Assembly (NCBI RefSeq): GCF_030272615.1
Contig: NC_081406.1
Span: 166,083,521 to 166,147,520 of the forward strand
Length of the DNA stretch: 64,000 bases
Reading direction: 5' to 3'
DNA from: Cryptomeria japonica
Taxonomy: Eukaryota; Streptophyta; Pinopsida; Cupressales; Cupressaceae
The number at the start of each line of letters is the position of its first letter. Within the stretch, counting starts at the first letter, position 1. The notes under the pieces are model-generated. The model worked only from the letters and a program-made list of their open reading frames with translations, did not search any database and was not told the origin of the DNA. Below are positions 11,017 through 22,559 of this stretch, piece after piece. A program made the translations under genes and the position numbers.

Positions 11017-12227
11017 TGTTGGCAATTTGGAGGAATTGAATATGTGTTTCATTGATGTTTTTCATTGATGGCAACACTAGTTGCTATGACTGTTTACTAG
11101 TATTCGATTGGTCTCGGTAGGTTGTTTGGTTTCTAGTTGGATTAGATCATCATGATCCAGTATGCTCTAGTATGTTTGGCTTATGGAATTGGCTTATTCA
11201 TGCTACTCAAATTCATGTTCAGTTAGTTGGTTTTGATCTAGTGATCGGATGCTATCCTATATGCTAGCAAGCTTGATTTGTTGTTCCGGTGAGGGTTTCA
11301 CCGGCAGAGCTTTATTCAAGATCTTTGATGTTATGCATAAGTGATGCTGGTGCAGCTTCTAGTGGAGATTCAGGATGCTAATGGTGATCATGTTCGAGAC
11401 TTGGTTGATTGGGATCATTTCTTTACCATGTGTGGACCTAATTTGGGTCCCGGTATTATCTAGGTTATGGACCGGTATCTGTAACATGTTGGAGGATGTT
11501 CCTAATGCATTACTGGTGGGATTTATGGATTGGTTTACATTATTTTAGGCCTAAGATGACTTGGTTGATCATTTGATTTTGGGTTTATGTTATGAATTTA
11601 TTGTATTATCTCTTAGGTGGGTGACCTAATTGTTTTGGTCCTGGGTGGGTATAAATATACGTAAGATATCATTGTAGATCATGGTATGGAATTGGATGTA
11701 AGGGATATGGAATATAATAGGAGTGAATAATGTAATATTCATATGCAGAGGATTTGGTTGATCATTGGTGATCGAGTTGGGTTTGTGGAAGAGGTTTAAG
11801 GACTTTGGTATTGAGCTTAACTGGAACTGTACTCAGGCATAGGAGATGTTATTCTTGTAGTTCAATCTTCATTCCAATTTGTTGTTTGATGCTTTTTGTA
11901 GTCAGTGAGCTCCTTTTGTGATGAGTAGTGTGCTCTAGGCTGTTGGCCTTCCTGCATGTGTAGGCCCCTTAGTGTAATATTTATTCATCTGATCAATGAA
12001 TAGATGTTGTGGGTCTCCAATCCCACTATAGTTTTTCCTCTTTGAGGTTTTCCATGTATAAATATATGGTGTTATGGTGTTCATCTTTGTGGTTGCATTG
12101 TTTCTTATTGTTATATTCTTTTATGCTTATCGATTGATAATTTATTACATTAATAAGGTTAAATTTCTCCATTCTAGCAGAACACTGGTTCACCCCCCCC
12201 CCCTCTCAGTGTTCTTGGTTTCCAACA
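11017..12227 (+). repeat. Copia 3' LTR
   Basis: TGTTGGCAATTTGGAGG to TCCAACA, 1211 bp, direct repeat of 6784-7997. TATA box at 11650-11657 and C-run at 12194-12203. Differences from the 5' copy are spread along the length, consistent with age. Confidence 0.93.
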
Positions 12228-12241
12228 AAGTTCACCCTGAA

Positions 12242-12506
12242 CCAATTGATTAGAATCCTCTTTTAAAATTTGGGACACATCAAAATCATGAGGTACCTTC
12301 ATCCCATTTTCTACCATGACTTTAAAGAAGTATTGTCTATCTCTTCTCATGATTTCCTTAATCAATCTATTGAATCTTGATTCCATGATAGTCTCTTCAA
12401 TGTCTGCAAAAGTGATAGATGCATTGTCATTATCATTGTCTAGCATATTACTACGACTTTCAAATGGGTTATTAAATTCATTTCTATCAAACTCATAGGT
12501 ACTCAT
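12242..12506 (-). pseudogene. Gypsy gag N-terminus, cut by the inserted elements
   Basis: An open minus-strand frame begins ATG at 12504-12506 (MSTYEFDRNEFNNPFESRS) and runs to ...EDSNQLVQG at about 12240, where the inverted-repeat element begins; the last residues of the apparent ORF are Copia LTR sequence. It is rich in acidic and amphipathic helix-forming stretches, as in gag N-terminal domains. The reading continues at 5777 downward (NENPRGHNGG...). The start is chosen because it follows a long leader after the 5' LTR and is the only open frame here. Confidence 0.65.
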
Positions 12507-14956
12507 GTTGAGAGATCTTAGAGCTTCCTTGGCTTCTCTTATAGACCTTTAGGAATGGGTTTCAACCATGAACTAAACCTTGGCTAAAATGAAAGATGGA
12601 AGAAAATGTGAAGACTATGGAAGACCAAGAAGGAATATGAAATGGAATGAATCTAGGGTTGTCTTGCAATGTCCAAAAATGTAATTCCAAGATATGTGTG
12701 ATCTAAAGTAAGGTGTGGCTTCCAAAGAGATGATATATCTCTTGATGAGGTAAGTTGACCTTGAGTAAAGAAGACCAAGTGGGAACCTAAGATGATAGAT
12801 CTGATATGCAAACCACCTAACGGTATGTTGTAGTAGATTTGCAATAGAAAAGTAGGACCACAAAGCCACCTTTTGACTCTAGTTTGGAAAATGTGTATGA
12901 GGGATTGTAAATGAAGGCAAATGATGTACAAATATGTGACTAGGACTCATTGACTAAAAAAATTTGATGAAGCCCTATCGGAAATGTCTTAGAAGCCCTT
13001 AAAATATCAAAACCTTAAAAAAATTTCTCTTCTCAACTTTTTGGAAATTTTCTTCTCTGAAATATAGACGTAGAGATTTTCTACATAGACGTAATTTCCC
13101 AACACAGACATGGTTTTAGGCAACACAGATGCGATTTAAATTCACAAATGTGGTTCTATAAGTCATAGATGCAATTTTAACTGTTGTTTTTGACAGTGTT
13201 GATTCTTTGATACACATACATGTTTTTGCTCTGCACAGATGCGGTTTCCTGACACAAACACAATTTTAACTATCATAGACACGGTTCTGAGAAAATTTCT
13301 TGAATCTGTCCAAATGTGTAATTGTTGAATGTGACCAAATGTTGATGTTGAATGTCTTGTGGCAAGAAAACACATCAAACAATAACGACACAATGTCTGA
13401 AGGTGTTTTTCTTCCAAAATGTTTTGTGTATGTTCAAATGATTTCCACTAGTATAGAAAAAATTGAAGACACTTGAAAACATGCACAACCTAGGCTAGAA
13501 AGAGAAACCATTCAATGGGGCCCACATGACATAGAAATATCTCAAATAAATGGTCAGCTAGAGATTTTGGTAGTACTTGCTCCCCCACCATGGCACTCAC
13601 TTCTTGGGCATACTAGATTCTCTTACCTCAAAAGACCAAAGATGAAATGAGGTATTCCTGTCTCAACATGAAATGGTACATGAGGGGTATCTATGGGGTA
13701 TGATCCGCACTCCTTGAACCATCAAATATAAGAATTTTTGTCCTCTAAAAGAAAAGGTGTTTAATGGGGGAGCTTTTGTGGTCTTTGGTCTCTACCCATG
13801 CAGCGAAAACTCATTTAAGAACCCAATCCTAATCCCCAAAGAGGATTTTTAACGCATCCAACACAAGTGTGGATACTAGGGAGAACCGTCAGTGTAGATA
13901 CATGTCACCAAGTCATCGTAACTTTTGCCTAAAATATTAATTTATACAACGAGCAGAAGAAGTACCATTTGGGTTGTGCTCTCTCACTTGTCGATATGGG
14001 CTATCTGAGAGACAAGCCCTCCCACCTAAATAGAAGATGATAATAATTTCTCTTACGCCCAAGGTTCAATGGAAGGCGAGGGGAGAGAATACTTTTGTTA
14101 TCACCTCTAGGGTTATAAACATAAAATGTGTAAAGTGCACTGAACACTTCAAACAAGTTTTTTAACCCCAAATGAAAAGATGTGACCTTAATTAGACTAA
14201 AAATAAAAGACACACACCTAGATTACCCTTGCAACAAATGATTAGTACTTTTGATAAATTACCCCCACTTGCAAGCACACTAGTTAGGTAAATTTTAGAA
14301 ATCCAAATTGAAATGTGAAAAGGGGCCTTTGACAATACATTTTTGCCTTTTTAAATAGTTGTAGCACTTTGTTAGTCCAAGCAAGTGGTTGAGCCAAAAA
14401 ATAGATCTAAAAACCCTAAGATTAAAAACAAAAAAGCAAACTGAAAATAAAAAAATTCGGCTATACCCAACATAGTTGCAGTTACCGAATGTAGACGCGA
14501 TAAGGCAGAACATGAAAGCAACAACAAAACCTAAAACACCTACAAACAAACCAGAAAACACAAACGCGACAAAAATAAACCTAAATGTAGTTTCCAATCA
14601 CAGACGCATCACTGTGATTCACATATGCAAAATCTGGAAGTCTGAACATGCAAAAAATAAAAGAAAATGCAAAGATGGAAAGGATGAACAAAGATGCAAC
14701 TTTTGGGGGGAAACGCGGAATGAAAAATCATAGACACGATTTCAAATTCTAAAACTTGTAGACAATAAAATAAAAACAAAAACACAAAATCTAGAAACAC
14801 AGATGCAGAAACTTAATAGGGACACATAAATAAGAGTCATAGATGTGCAATAAATTAAAATCATCACTGATCCAACCTGCAACTTGACAAAAATGCTAAA
14901 AATAGTTAACAAAAGTTAGAAACAAAGGGACAACAGTCCCATCGGGCATGCCAAAA
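12507..14956 (-). other. 5' leader of the minus-strand Gypsy element
   Basis: This 2.4 kb separates the 5' LTR from the gag start. Right after the LTR, on the minus strand, TTTTGGCATGCCCGATGGGAC (14956-14936) marks the primer-binding region; I do not assign the tRNA. The rest is noncoding and contains many short CACAGATGC-like repeats at about 13060-13290 and again at 14590-14850. A long leader of this kind is usual in large plant Gypsy elements. Confidence 0.6.
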
Positions 14957-15728
14957 TGTGTGCAGTAAAAAATGATGATGATAAACTATTGTAAAACCAC
15001 AAAGATCCAACCGCAATAAACCCTAATTCTACAACCAAACATTCACCATAGACCAATGAAGATACCTAAGAACATGCAAATCAACAAAGAAGCAATATTA
15101 GCATTCACATGCCAAGTAGGGTTTCTTTCTCCATTGCCTCCTATCTCTATTGTTCTTGTTTGATATATTTTCTCTTAGATTTTGTATGTGCACAAGAGCT
15201 CAACAAAGAAGGGATTGTGGTTGTGAAGTCGCTTGATTACAAGAAGGTTTGATTGTATAAAGTATTAATTAGGTTTGATAATGATGAGAAAATCCTTTAT
15301 ATAGAAGATGCTTTAGAAAATTGAGGAATATGATTAAGAGGTCAAAGAAATAAATGGTTGGCTAGGATTAAGGGGTAAGTAGAAGAAATAATAGAATAAT
15401 GAAGGGTGTGGGTAGAGGAAAATTAAGAGATGAATGACATGTGTCATAGACGAAAAAGCTAATGAAATAATTAAATAAATAAAGATTTATTAATTTAATA
15501 GAGGAAGTGGGACCAATTAAATAAATAAATAAATTTATTTAACTCAAAGAGAAAGATAATTTAAATAAATAAAAAATATTTATTTAAATGAGAAAAAGGG
15601 CTAGAAGAGGCTAAATGAATTAATTAAATAAATAAGCATTTATTTAATTAATAGAAGACTTAGGATAAAGTAATTAAATAAATAAAAAATATTTATTTCA
15701 TTAAACAAGATAATTTTGGGTGTCTACA
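14957..15728 (-). repeat. Gypsy 5' LTR, minus orientation
   Basis: On the minus strand it begins TGTAGACACCCAAAATTATC at 15728 and ends ACTGCACACA at 14957 (772 bp). It shares the five AT palindromes, TATA box and terminal sequence with the plus-strand LTR at 489-1283. It is the 5' LTR of the minus element because leader and gag follow it. It abuts decayed plus-strand gag sequence at 15729, so this element inserted into an older one. The partner 3' LTR was not found. Confidence 0.85.
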
Positions 15729-15733
15729 ATTCT

Positions 15734-17243
15734 TTCATGACTGGATGTGTAGTGATTACCACAACCTCGGCTTTGTGTTTCTCAAGCTATTATCAAGGTC
15801 CCTTAAGGGAGCCATGCTAGAGTAGTATAGCTCCTCGCTAGATCATTCCATTTGTATATTTGACTAGCTTATGGATCTATTTCTTAGATGGTTTCAAGCT
15901 AACATTAGCAGTAGGGTCACTATCGCTGACCTTGTTCACTATAAGTAGAAACCCAATGAAAAGGTTATAGATTTTATCTTGAGATATCAGTCAATCTCTA
16001 CTAGGATCTCATTTTCCTTGCTAGATAGAGGATGTTCATTGACAATCTGTAGTCAACATTAAGGGAGAAGCTATCCTTTAATCAGTACCAAAACTTTGCT
16101 AATATGTTTTCCACACTCACAAACTACCAACACACCATGTCATAGTTTGATGATTCTACTTAGAACCCCCGCAATGGGTCTTTTGTAGGCACGTCCATAG
16201 AAGGGTCTAGAAAGAACAAGGTTGTGGCTAATGTTGTGGTTGTCCGATAGGGGTCATAATAGAATAGAGTCTTCACTTAATTGAATTAATCCTATCTGAG
16301 CATAATGTAGTGATTAATAAAATATAATCTGATTACCCTTCCTAAGGTTCAACTGCTACCCAATAATAGACCCTACCTGTGTTGGTATGATGGATAAAAA
16401 AATATTCACTACCATCATGTGCCTGGTCATGACAATGAGCGATATTATCATCTTCAAAATATTATCCAAGACCACATCAATAGTGGTGCAATTAAAGTTG
16501 ATGCACATAAAAATAAGTCGAATAAATATGTTGATAAGACTAATAGGGATTTGCAGATCTACACTGATCCTTTCCCACCACATTCAACAAATTTCATTTT
16601 TGCATCAGATCCTCCTTCAAATGATGGTCTATTTGTGAACATGGTCACCATCACTCCTATTTGTTCACCTCCTAGCCAAAAGGGGAAGGTGTCTGACGTA
16701 TCATTATCATTAACACCTCTAGATGCCCTGTATTGTGGAGAGCTTGCTCCTATATACATCCCTTCTAAGCTGAATGGTCAATCTATCATAGGTGTGATGG
16801 TTGACCCATCCTGCAGAGTCAATGTTATCAAAGAGGAGACTATATTTGTGAACAGTTGGCATAGATCTTCATATGATGAATGTCAAGCAACTCTAAGGAT
16901 GCATGATAGTTTTTCTATCCCTCCTTTGGGTAGCATTACCTTGATGGTCCTCTCAGGACCCAAGGCTGTGTCTTCTACATTTGTGATCATCCTTGAATCG
17001 AATCTATTTCAAGTTAAACTAGGCATTCATTTGTTGATTTCTATGGATGTGGTCCCTTTAGTGATTCATAAATGTCTTAATTTTCCTCATGAGGGTATGG
17101 TGCATGTCATCCAGGATACTAGATATCAACCCATTGTATCATGTGGGGAATTTTCACTAGATCATTTTTGGCCTATTCTGGTGGGGCCCATACTTCATCG
17201 TGGTGACTTGACATTTCATGTGCATATTATCAGTAAAAAATAG
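15734..17243 (+). pseudogene. Gypsy-like gag and protease-like domain, decayed
   Basis: In changing frames the gag core can be followed: SSRVTIADLVHYK and EKVIDFILRYQSISTRISFS (15905-16010), then NYQHTMS (about 16125). These match NISPKVTLIDLMHCK and EKVTDFIGRYKHLYSQISF in the element at 42520. The open frame 16419-17243 (274 codons) begins in a damaged knuckle (HHVPGHDNERYYHLQNIIQDH) and carries a retropepsin-like domain with VMVDPSCRVNVI; its D codon is at 16803. The usual DTG/DSG-type triad reads D-P-S-C. The domain ends with a conserved block (VIHKCLNFPHEG). The start of this element is cut by the minus LTR at 15728. No reverse transcriptase follows. Confidence 0.8.
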
Positions 17244-18730
17244 GGGAGTTGGCCCCTAAATCAACTTAGCCTAGTTGTTCCTTGCCTCTCCCTGCATCAA
17301 CCTTTGCTCCATATGTTCTCATGTTGGAGCGGGTAGTGGCCCATGTCCTCTCATCGTTAGGGGCTAAGGCTAAGATCATTCCTCCAAATAGACTATCTCA
17401 TTGGTGTAGGACTACATAGCCTCTAGTGGTGTCCTCAATTCCTGGGACTGCACCCAATGTAGACAAGGGAAAGGCATTGTCAAAATCTGTGGCCCTCCCT
17501 CCCTTCAAGCTATCGATCATGGCTGATATTCCTTAGCCCTCTCTATGAGAAAAAGGAGACATTCTTCTTGCTTTCACTTCTCACCTCTTGCTCCTATTTT
17601 AAATCTTGAGTTGGCACCCTCTATTCCTCTTGTTCCTCCCCACATGAAGTGGAGTAGAGCACCGGTTGTTATGAATGTGGTGACCATCTCGGATGCATGT
17701 CATGTTCCCTTAGTTGGGCCTTCTCCTATTCCTAACAAGGTTTTAGAGAGCTCTCCCATGGAGCATGATGTTCCTGAGTCCTCTTGAGCTTCAGTTGGTG
17801 GCCCACATCTTCATTGTAATCAGTGTGTGCATGAACGTAAGCACTATAGATGGGCCATGGCTCAGGAATGTGAGACCGCTCTACAATCTACTACTGCATC
17901 TATTGCACCCAGTTCTGTCACATCAGCTCCTGTTTCATCAGGTGCTCCTATTTTTGCATAATCTTTGGTTCTACTTCTAAATACTATGGGGCCTATCGAT
18001 GAACCTACCCCTAAGAAGGTTTACATCTTCATTGCCCCTTATTTGAAGCCATCCCTCATCACCTCTCTACCAGATATACTTTTGTTGTCTTAGTTTGTTG
18101 ACATTCTACATATGTAGGTGGTGTCTAGTGTAGATTTGTCTACTCCCCCTATTTCATAGTCATTCCTACATCAGAGTTTTCCTAGCATCCTCCAACCTGC
18201 TATGGTTGATCAGAGACCTATTGCTCCTATTCATCCCAAATGCAAGTTTGAGCAAGGCCCTATTCCAGAGTTTCAATGACGCAAATCCTTAGATATATGC
18301 TCTTCATCCTTTTCTCTACCTATTTTAGTGCTTGTTGGTTTTCCTGTTTCAATGTGCATGGTTGAGAAGGCTCTATCTTCTCTAGAGTTTTTCATTGCCC
18401 CTCTTTAAGGGGTTGGAAGTCCTATTCATGTTTCATCTTCTCCAAGTGAGTCACTTGATTTCTCTACATACGCTTGCATGTTTGACTCCTTGGCGAACAT
18501 CCTAGAATTGTCTATGATCTTTTCATGATTATTGACCCTTATCTCCTCTGAGTTTATGGACATAGATGTTGCTTCTACTTCATCCCTCACCTTTGCTGCT
18601 TGTGAGGCACCTGGTGGTTCTCTTGTCATTGTCCTACTTCTATCTTGTCCTCCTTCTCCCTATGATTTCAATTGGGAGGATGATGATATCCTAAAGATGA
18701 CCTCTAGGATATTTATCTTTTATCTCCATC
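17244..18730 (+). pseudogene. Pro/Ser-rich C-terminal tail of the gag-protease frame
   Basis: The stretch after the protease-like domain keeps protein-like composition (Pro, Ser, Val) in several broken frames. A segment near 17830-17900 (HERKHYRWAMAQECETALQS) aligns with the basic segment of the tail in the element at 45390-45460 (ERRRKHHLRAQAAASQTLQS), so both elements share the same C-terminal domain. A late acidic patch (NWEDDD, 18672) matches the acidic end of the other tail. I know no function for this tail; a nucleic-acid-binding role for the basic patch is inference. Confidence 0.55.
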
Positions 18731-19994
18731 CTTTTGCGTGTGTGTGTAATTATGTTCCCTCATACTTTATTTGTATGTTTGTTCCCTCCCCAAGGACCTA
18801 GGTTACTCTACAGGTACTTGGATACGGGAGGTTGTCTGTCTTTCTCTGTGTGCTATCTTGGAGGATCCGAGTTAACCCATAGGTGGTTGGATACAGTAGA
18901 TTTTCTATTTTATATCTTCTTCTATTTATCTCTCTACTTCTTCTATCTATCGTATCTTTCTTTTTGATATTAGGGAATAATACAAAGTGTTGGGGGCATC
19001 TTTGGCCTTCTTCCATGTTGATTTGAATATTTATTTTAGCTTTGTCTTCCTATGCTCTTCTTCAGATCTGAGAACTTTGGCACTAGGATGATATACCTAT
19101 CTCGTAGTTGTACTACATATTTTTCCTCACTGATATGGGTTATGAAGCCAGACTATTGGATCCCCCTGTCCTCTTGCATTCATCATTGATGTTGTGGACA
19201 TTTATGTGTCACCACCTACTGGTGGCATTCCATAGAGACATCTCACTATGTTGACATTCCACAACTTCTCTTCTCCTTAGAATAACATGCCTTTCATGCC
19301 TATCATTCTTAGGGGGGGCATCACATTTGTATTTCTGCATGATCTGCATTTGTCATTTAGCCTCTTACATTTATTTTTCTTGTTGTCTTATTTTTCATGT
19401 TTCGCCTAAGTGGGGGCCAAACCACTTGATCTCTTCCTTTGTCACTTTTTTGCCTAGGTGGGGACCAAACTACTTGATCTTTTTCACCTAGATGGGGGCT
19501 AAACAATTTGATCTATTTCTTTTTTCTACCTTTGTAGGGGCCAATCTAATACTTATCAAATCTACCTTTGATTGCCCAATCACATGGCTATATAGCGTAT
19601 CGCTACCCATATCGAAAAAATCATTGTCCTATCATATGGATATCTAACATAACACACTTTGCTATCCATACTAGCACATCTCATATCATGACAACCACTT
19701 ATCTTTTATCTTTTCGTAACTAGGGTCTTTCCTCCAAAGCGAGGTTGATTTCTGTTATAATATCCTATCTATCATCTATCCTTTATCTTATCATCTGACA
19801 AGTTAATCTACAACTAGCATGTTTATGATGTATCGATTAGCAAATATCTATTTGAAATCTCAGCTTTTTCTCATTGGGGGCAACTTCATTTGATCAATGA
19901 AATTTTGCCTCCCCATCGTGACTCATTTCTTCTTCTTGCTCTACTTTAGCTTCACATCTCTTAGCAAAGACATGCTCACTAAAGTGGGGGAAAA
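18731..19994 (+). other. 3' untranslated region with repeated polypurine-like motifs
   Basis: This stretch is noncoding. It has a degenerate duplication around 18790-18900 (GG.TACTTGGATAC.G). At 19403-19545 three to four imperfect tandem copies of GCCTAGGTGGGGGCCAAAC occur. Further G-runs lie at 19310 and 19875, and AAAGTGGGGGAAAA at 19981-19994 forms the terminal polypurine tract. Confidence 0.65.
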
Positions 19995-20847
19995 TGTAAT
20001 ATAAAAAATCCCACCTAGCATAATTCAATGCAACAAATGGTGCATTCCTCCACATCATCGAAGGTCGTGCACCATCATCTTTGTCTTTTTATCCACCAGG
20101 ATCGCTCTCTCAACCTCAAATTGGAATCTTACCAACTTTGTTGACCTATCATCTTCAAGACTGTAGTGTGGCATGTATATGGCCACACGATGTACTATCA
20201 TCCCATGAATTTGGCATTCCACTGGTGGCCATTTGATTGTTATGCCTGTTCCTGCAAAGAATTGTAAATCCCCTGCATGCACCCACCGATGTCGGTTTCT
20301 CTTCCAGAGCCTATATCTCTCCCGTTAGAAGGGATTTTGAGGATCTTTTGGGTATTTTTAATTACTTCTAGTAGATTGAAGCTTTTGGGTAATCTCCTTG
20401 GGTGATATTAATAGGTTTTCACAACACCACCATTCTTGCACACTCATGAACAACTCACAGTGTCATCTTCACAAGTCTTGGAAGGGGATTTCACTTACCT
20501 TTCTTGATACATTTGCATATTCATAATATTTTTCTCTAATCTATCTATTATTCTGATTATTTTTCTTTCATCTCTATCATTTTGTTTTCCCCGTTGCTAC
20601 TATCTGGGTTGTCCATGGAGGTGGAAACACCAAAGTGGGGGTCTGACTAAGGCAGACTCCAAAAGACAACCCCTAATATTTTTTTTCTTATCTGTGTGCA
20701 GGTTCATAATTGTAGGAAAGTTATCATCTTGCATGAGGCTTCAATTGTAGACTAGTTGTGAGTTTTCCCTCACTCATTTTACTTAGTGTCAATATTTTGA
20801 ATTTCATGTTCGTAACTTAGTTTATCAATATTCGTGTTTACTTAACA
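19995..20847 (+). repeat. 3' LTR of the decayed plus-strand Gypsy-like element
   Basis: TGTAATATAAAAAATCCCACC starts right after a polypurine tract. The end at CTTAACA (20847) is chosen by likeness to the LTR ends at 41249 and 47866. Inside, a CTGTGTGCAG/GTT sequence at about 20700 resembles the predicted splice acceptor of the LTRs at 40046 and 46617, after a C-rich stretch in both families. There is no second copy in the window, so the boundaries are tentative. Confidence 0.55.
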
Positions 20848-21849
20848 TTTTAATCACATATGTCACTCGTATGGATTTTGTACTATGTCCGTACAGGATG
20901 ATAGCATGCCATGCTAGTGTCTTGGTTCTACGTGCTCATCCTGAAGACATAGACTAAGAAGGATGGTTCGATAGCTCTATTTGTGGTTTGATAGTTTAGT
21001 TTTGTAATTTTATCCCCTGGATCACTTTTAGTGCCAATTTAAGTGAGGTAGCAATGGAAAGGTTTGTTCCTTGAGGTTCATCACCTTGAGGGCAATAAAT
21101 CTCCTCCTCTACAGAAACAATATTCAATTTGTTACTCCTAAGAAGGCTAAATAGTGGAGAGGTTTCTATCTGCATGACTTTCTCTTTGCTAAATTCCTTG
21201 TTACACCATTTGGGTCTAAGGTTCTTGGAAGTATTTGGAAGGAATGGGAGAGTATGAGGAATTTTGTCAAAGGTGATTATTAAATTGGCAATGGTTGTAG
21301 TAATATTTATACCTACATATCAATATGGTAGAATATTCAATAAAAAGTAAACCTTTGAAACTTATTCAAGACTTCTTTCAAAATCTTAATTCAATAGAAC
21401 AATGAAGGGAAATATTGGCACCATTTCAATTAAAAATTTGAGCTTCCTATCTCACAAAATAGAACATTATCCATATTGCATAAAGCTTGTTGGAACCTTC
21501 AATTCCCTATATAGATTAGTTTTAATTCAACATTATATTTGAATTTAGAGTGATGGGATAAAATTACTCTTGGGAAAGTTAACTCTAGAAAGGTTTATCA
21601 CGCCCTTAACTCCTCCTTGGATCTTATATGTCACCTTAAAGAAACTAGAACGTATCCATGAACCATTCTTAGTGGTCTAAGTCCTTTAAGTGTCATTGGT
21701 GTCCTACCATTGAGTCTTAAAAATCTATTTTTAATAGGTTTCATTTGGTGAAAAGACTTGCTATTAGTATTAATAACATCAATTGTCGTACTCTGTAACA
21801 ATCCTAAAACTGTTGAACTTTTTTTTTTGGATTTTTTTTCTAAGGGTGT
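20848..21849 (+). other. Noncoding, possible LINE remnant
   Basis: No intact ORF. Between about 21200 and 21800 frame-broken peptides such as GKVNSRKVYHALNSS and later FHLVKRLAISINNINCRTL resemble the region between thumb and the Cys/His tail of plant LINE reverse transcriptases. Damage is too great for a firm call. Confidence 0.3.
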
Positions 21850-22236
21850 TTGAACAATTTTGCTAGTAAATTTTGTGGATGGGACACATCAAATACCTTT
21901 TCTTGGCATGAAGTCTTATTTGGTTATATGCAAGGTTTAAATTTTGTTTATAACATCTTTTTGCTTGTTTTTACTACTGAAGTTATATGGTTTTGTGAAA
22001 AAACAAGAATGAAGAATTATTTTAAGGGAAGAGGAGATATATTATTGAGTCTTATAAGAGACTCGTGCACTTTAATGTGGTTATGCAGGTTGTCCTTGCA
22101 TTATAAGTTTCCAATGCTAAGTTTGGGAAGTTTCTATACACTCGCCAAGAACTTGTCAGTAAGCATGAGATCAAGCAAGCAAGCTTTTGGCCTTATCCCG
22201 ATGATGGTGATGAAGAGTTTACAAAAAACTACATGA
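21850..22236 (+). other. Short open frame of unknown nature
   Basis: A 128-codon frame rich in hydrophobic and aromatic residues follows a T-run. I recognise no domain. An overlapping frame gives a more polar reading around 22130-22230 (RQELVSKHEIKQASFWPYPDDG), suggesting a frameshifted mobile-element fragment rather than the ORF as written. Up to 22560 nothing else is visible. Confidence 0.2.
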
Positions 22237-22559
22237 AATTCTAGAAAAGAAAATGCAACAACTACATGCTTATGAGTTGTTGCCTAAATTCATGGGCCTT
22301 AAAGAGAAAGTTGTTATTCTAGTTCTTGGTATTAATATGTATCAAAATGAGATCCTAGGCCTATGGATGCAAAATAAGATCTCAAATCTCCATTGTACAA
22401 AGCATTATAACATGAATAAGTTCAAGTATAGTCTTAATAGAGGTGATTAACACTTGGATTAATGTTCCTTTGTTGCAACGAAATTGACATTGTGAAGTGT
22501 AAGTTAACTCAAGAAAATTGATGACTTTCAACAATAATAGTGAACTATAGAGAAAAAAA

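Larger units (their letters stand above)
6784..12227 (+). mobile_element. Ty1/copia retrotransposon, 5.4 kb, internally deleted
   Basis: The element is bounded by two direct LTRs (6784-7997 and 11017-12227) with TGTTGG...CCAACA ends. It has an initiator-Met-type primer-binding site after the first LTR and a purine tract before the second. The flanks GAGTT (6779-6783) and AAGTT (12228-12232) are a 5 bp target duplication with one mismatch. Copia order is kept (gag, integrase piece, start of reverse transcriptase, RNase H piece) but the middle is largely missing and frames are broken, so it is dead. The LTRs look about 90% identical by eye over their first 200 bases, clearly older than the element at 40046. 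Confidence 0.92.
5782..12237. mobile_element. Terminal-inverted-repeat element (~1 kb) split by a Copia insertion
   Basis: The left end GGGTGACTTCACAATAATGG (5782-5801) is mirrored at the right end, which reads CCATTATTGTGAGTT up to 6783 and resumes as CACCC at 12233-12237 beyond the Copia element. The inverted repeats cover about 30 bp, with identical CACAATAATGGTTCCCACTTT cores. TGAA flanks both sides (5778-5781 and 12238-12241), a likely 4 bp target duplication. Joined across Copia the element is about 1007 bp, AT-rich and noncoding, hence non-autonomous. It interrupts the minus-strand gag between 5777 and 12242. A related end lies at 49163. The superfamily is not settled: the GGG start resembles PIF/Harbinger or Mutator ends, but the flanking duplication fits neither well. 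Confidence 0.7.
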
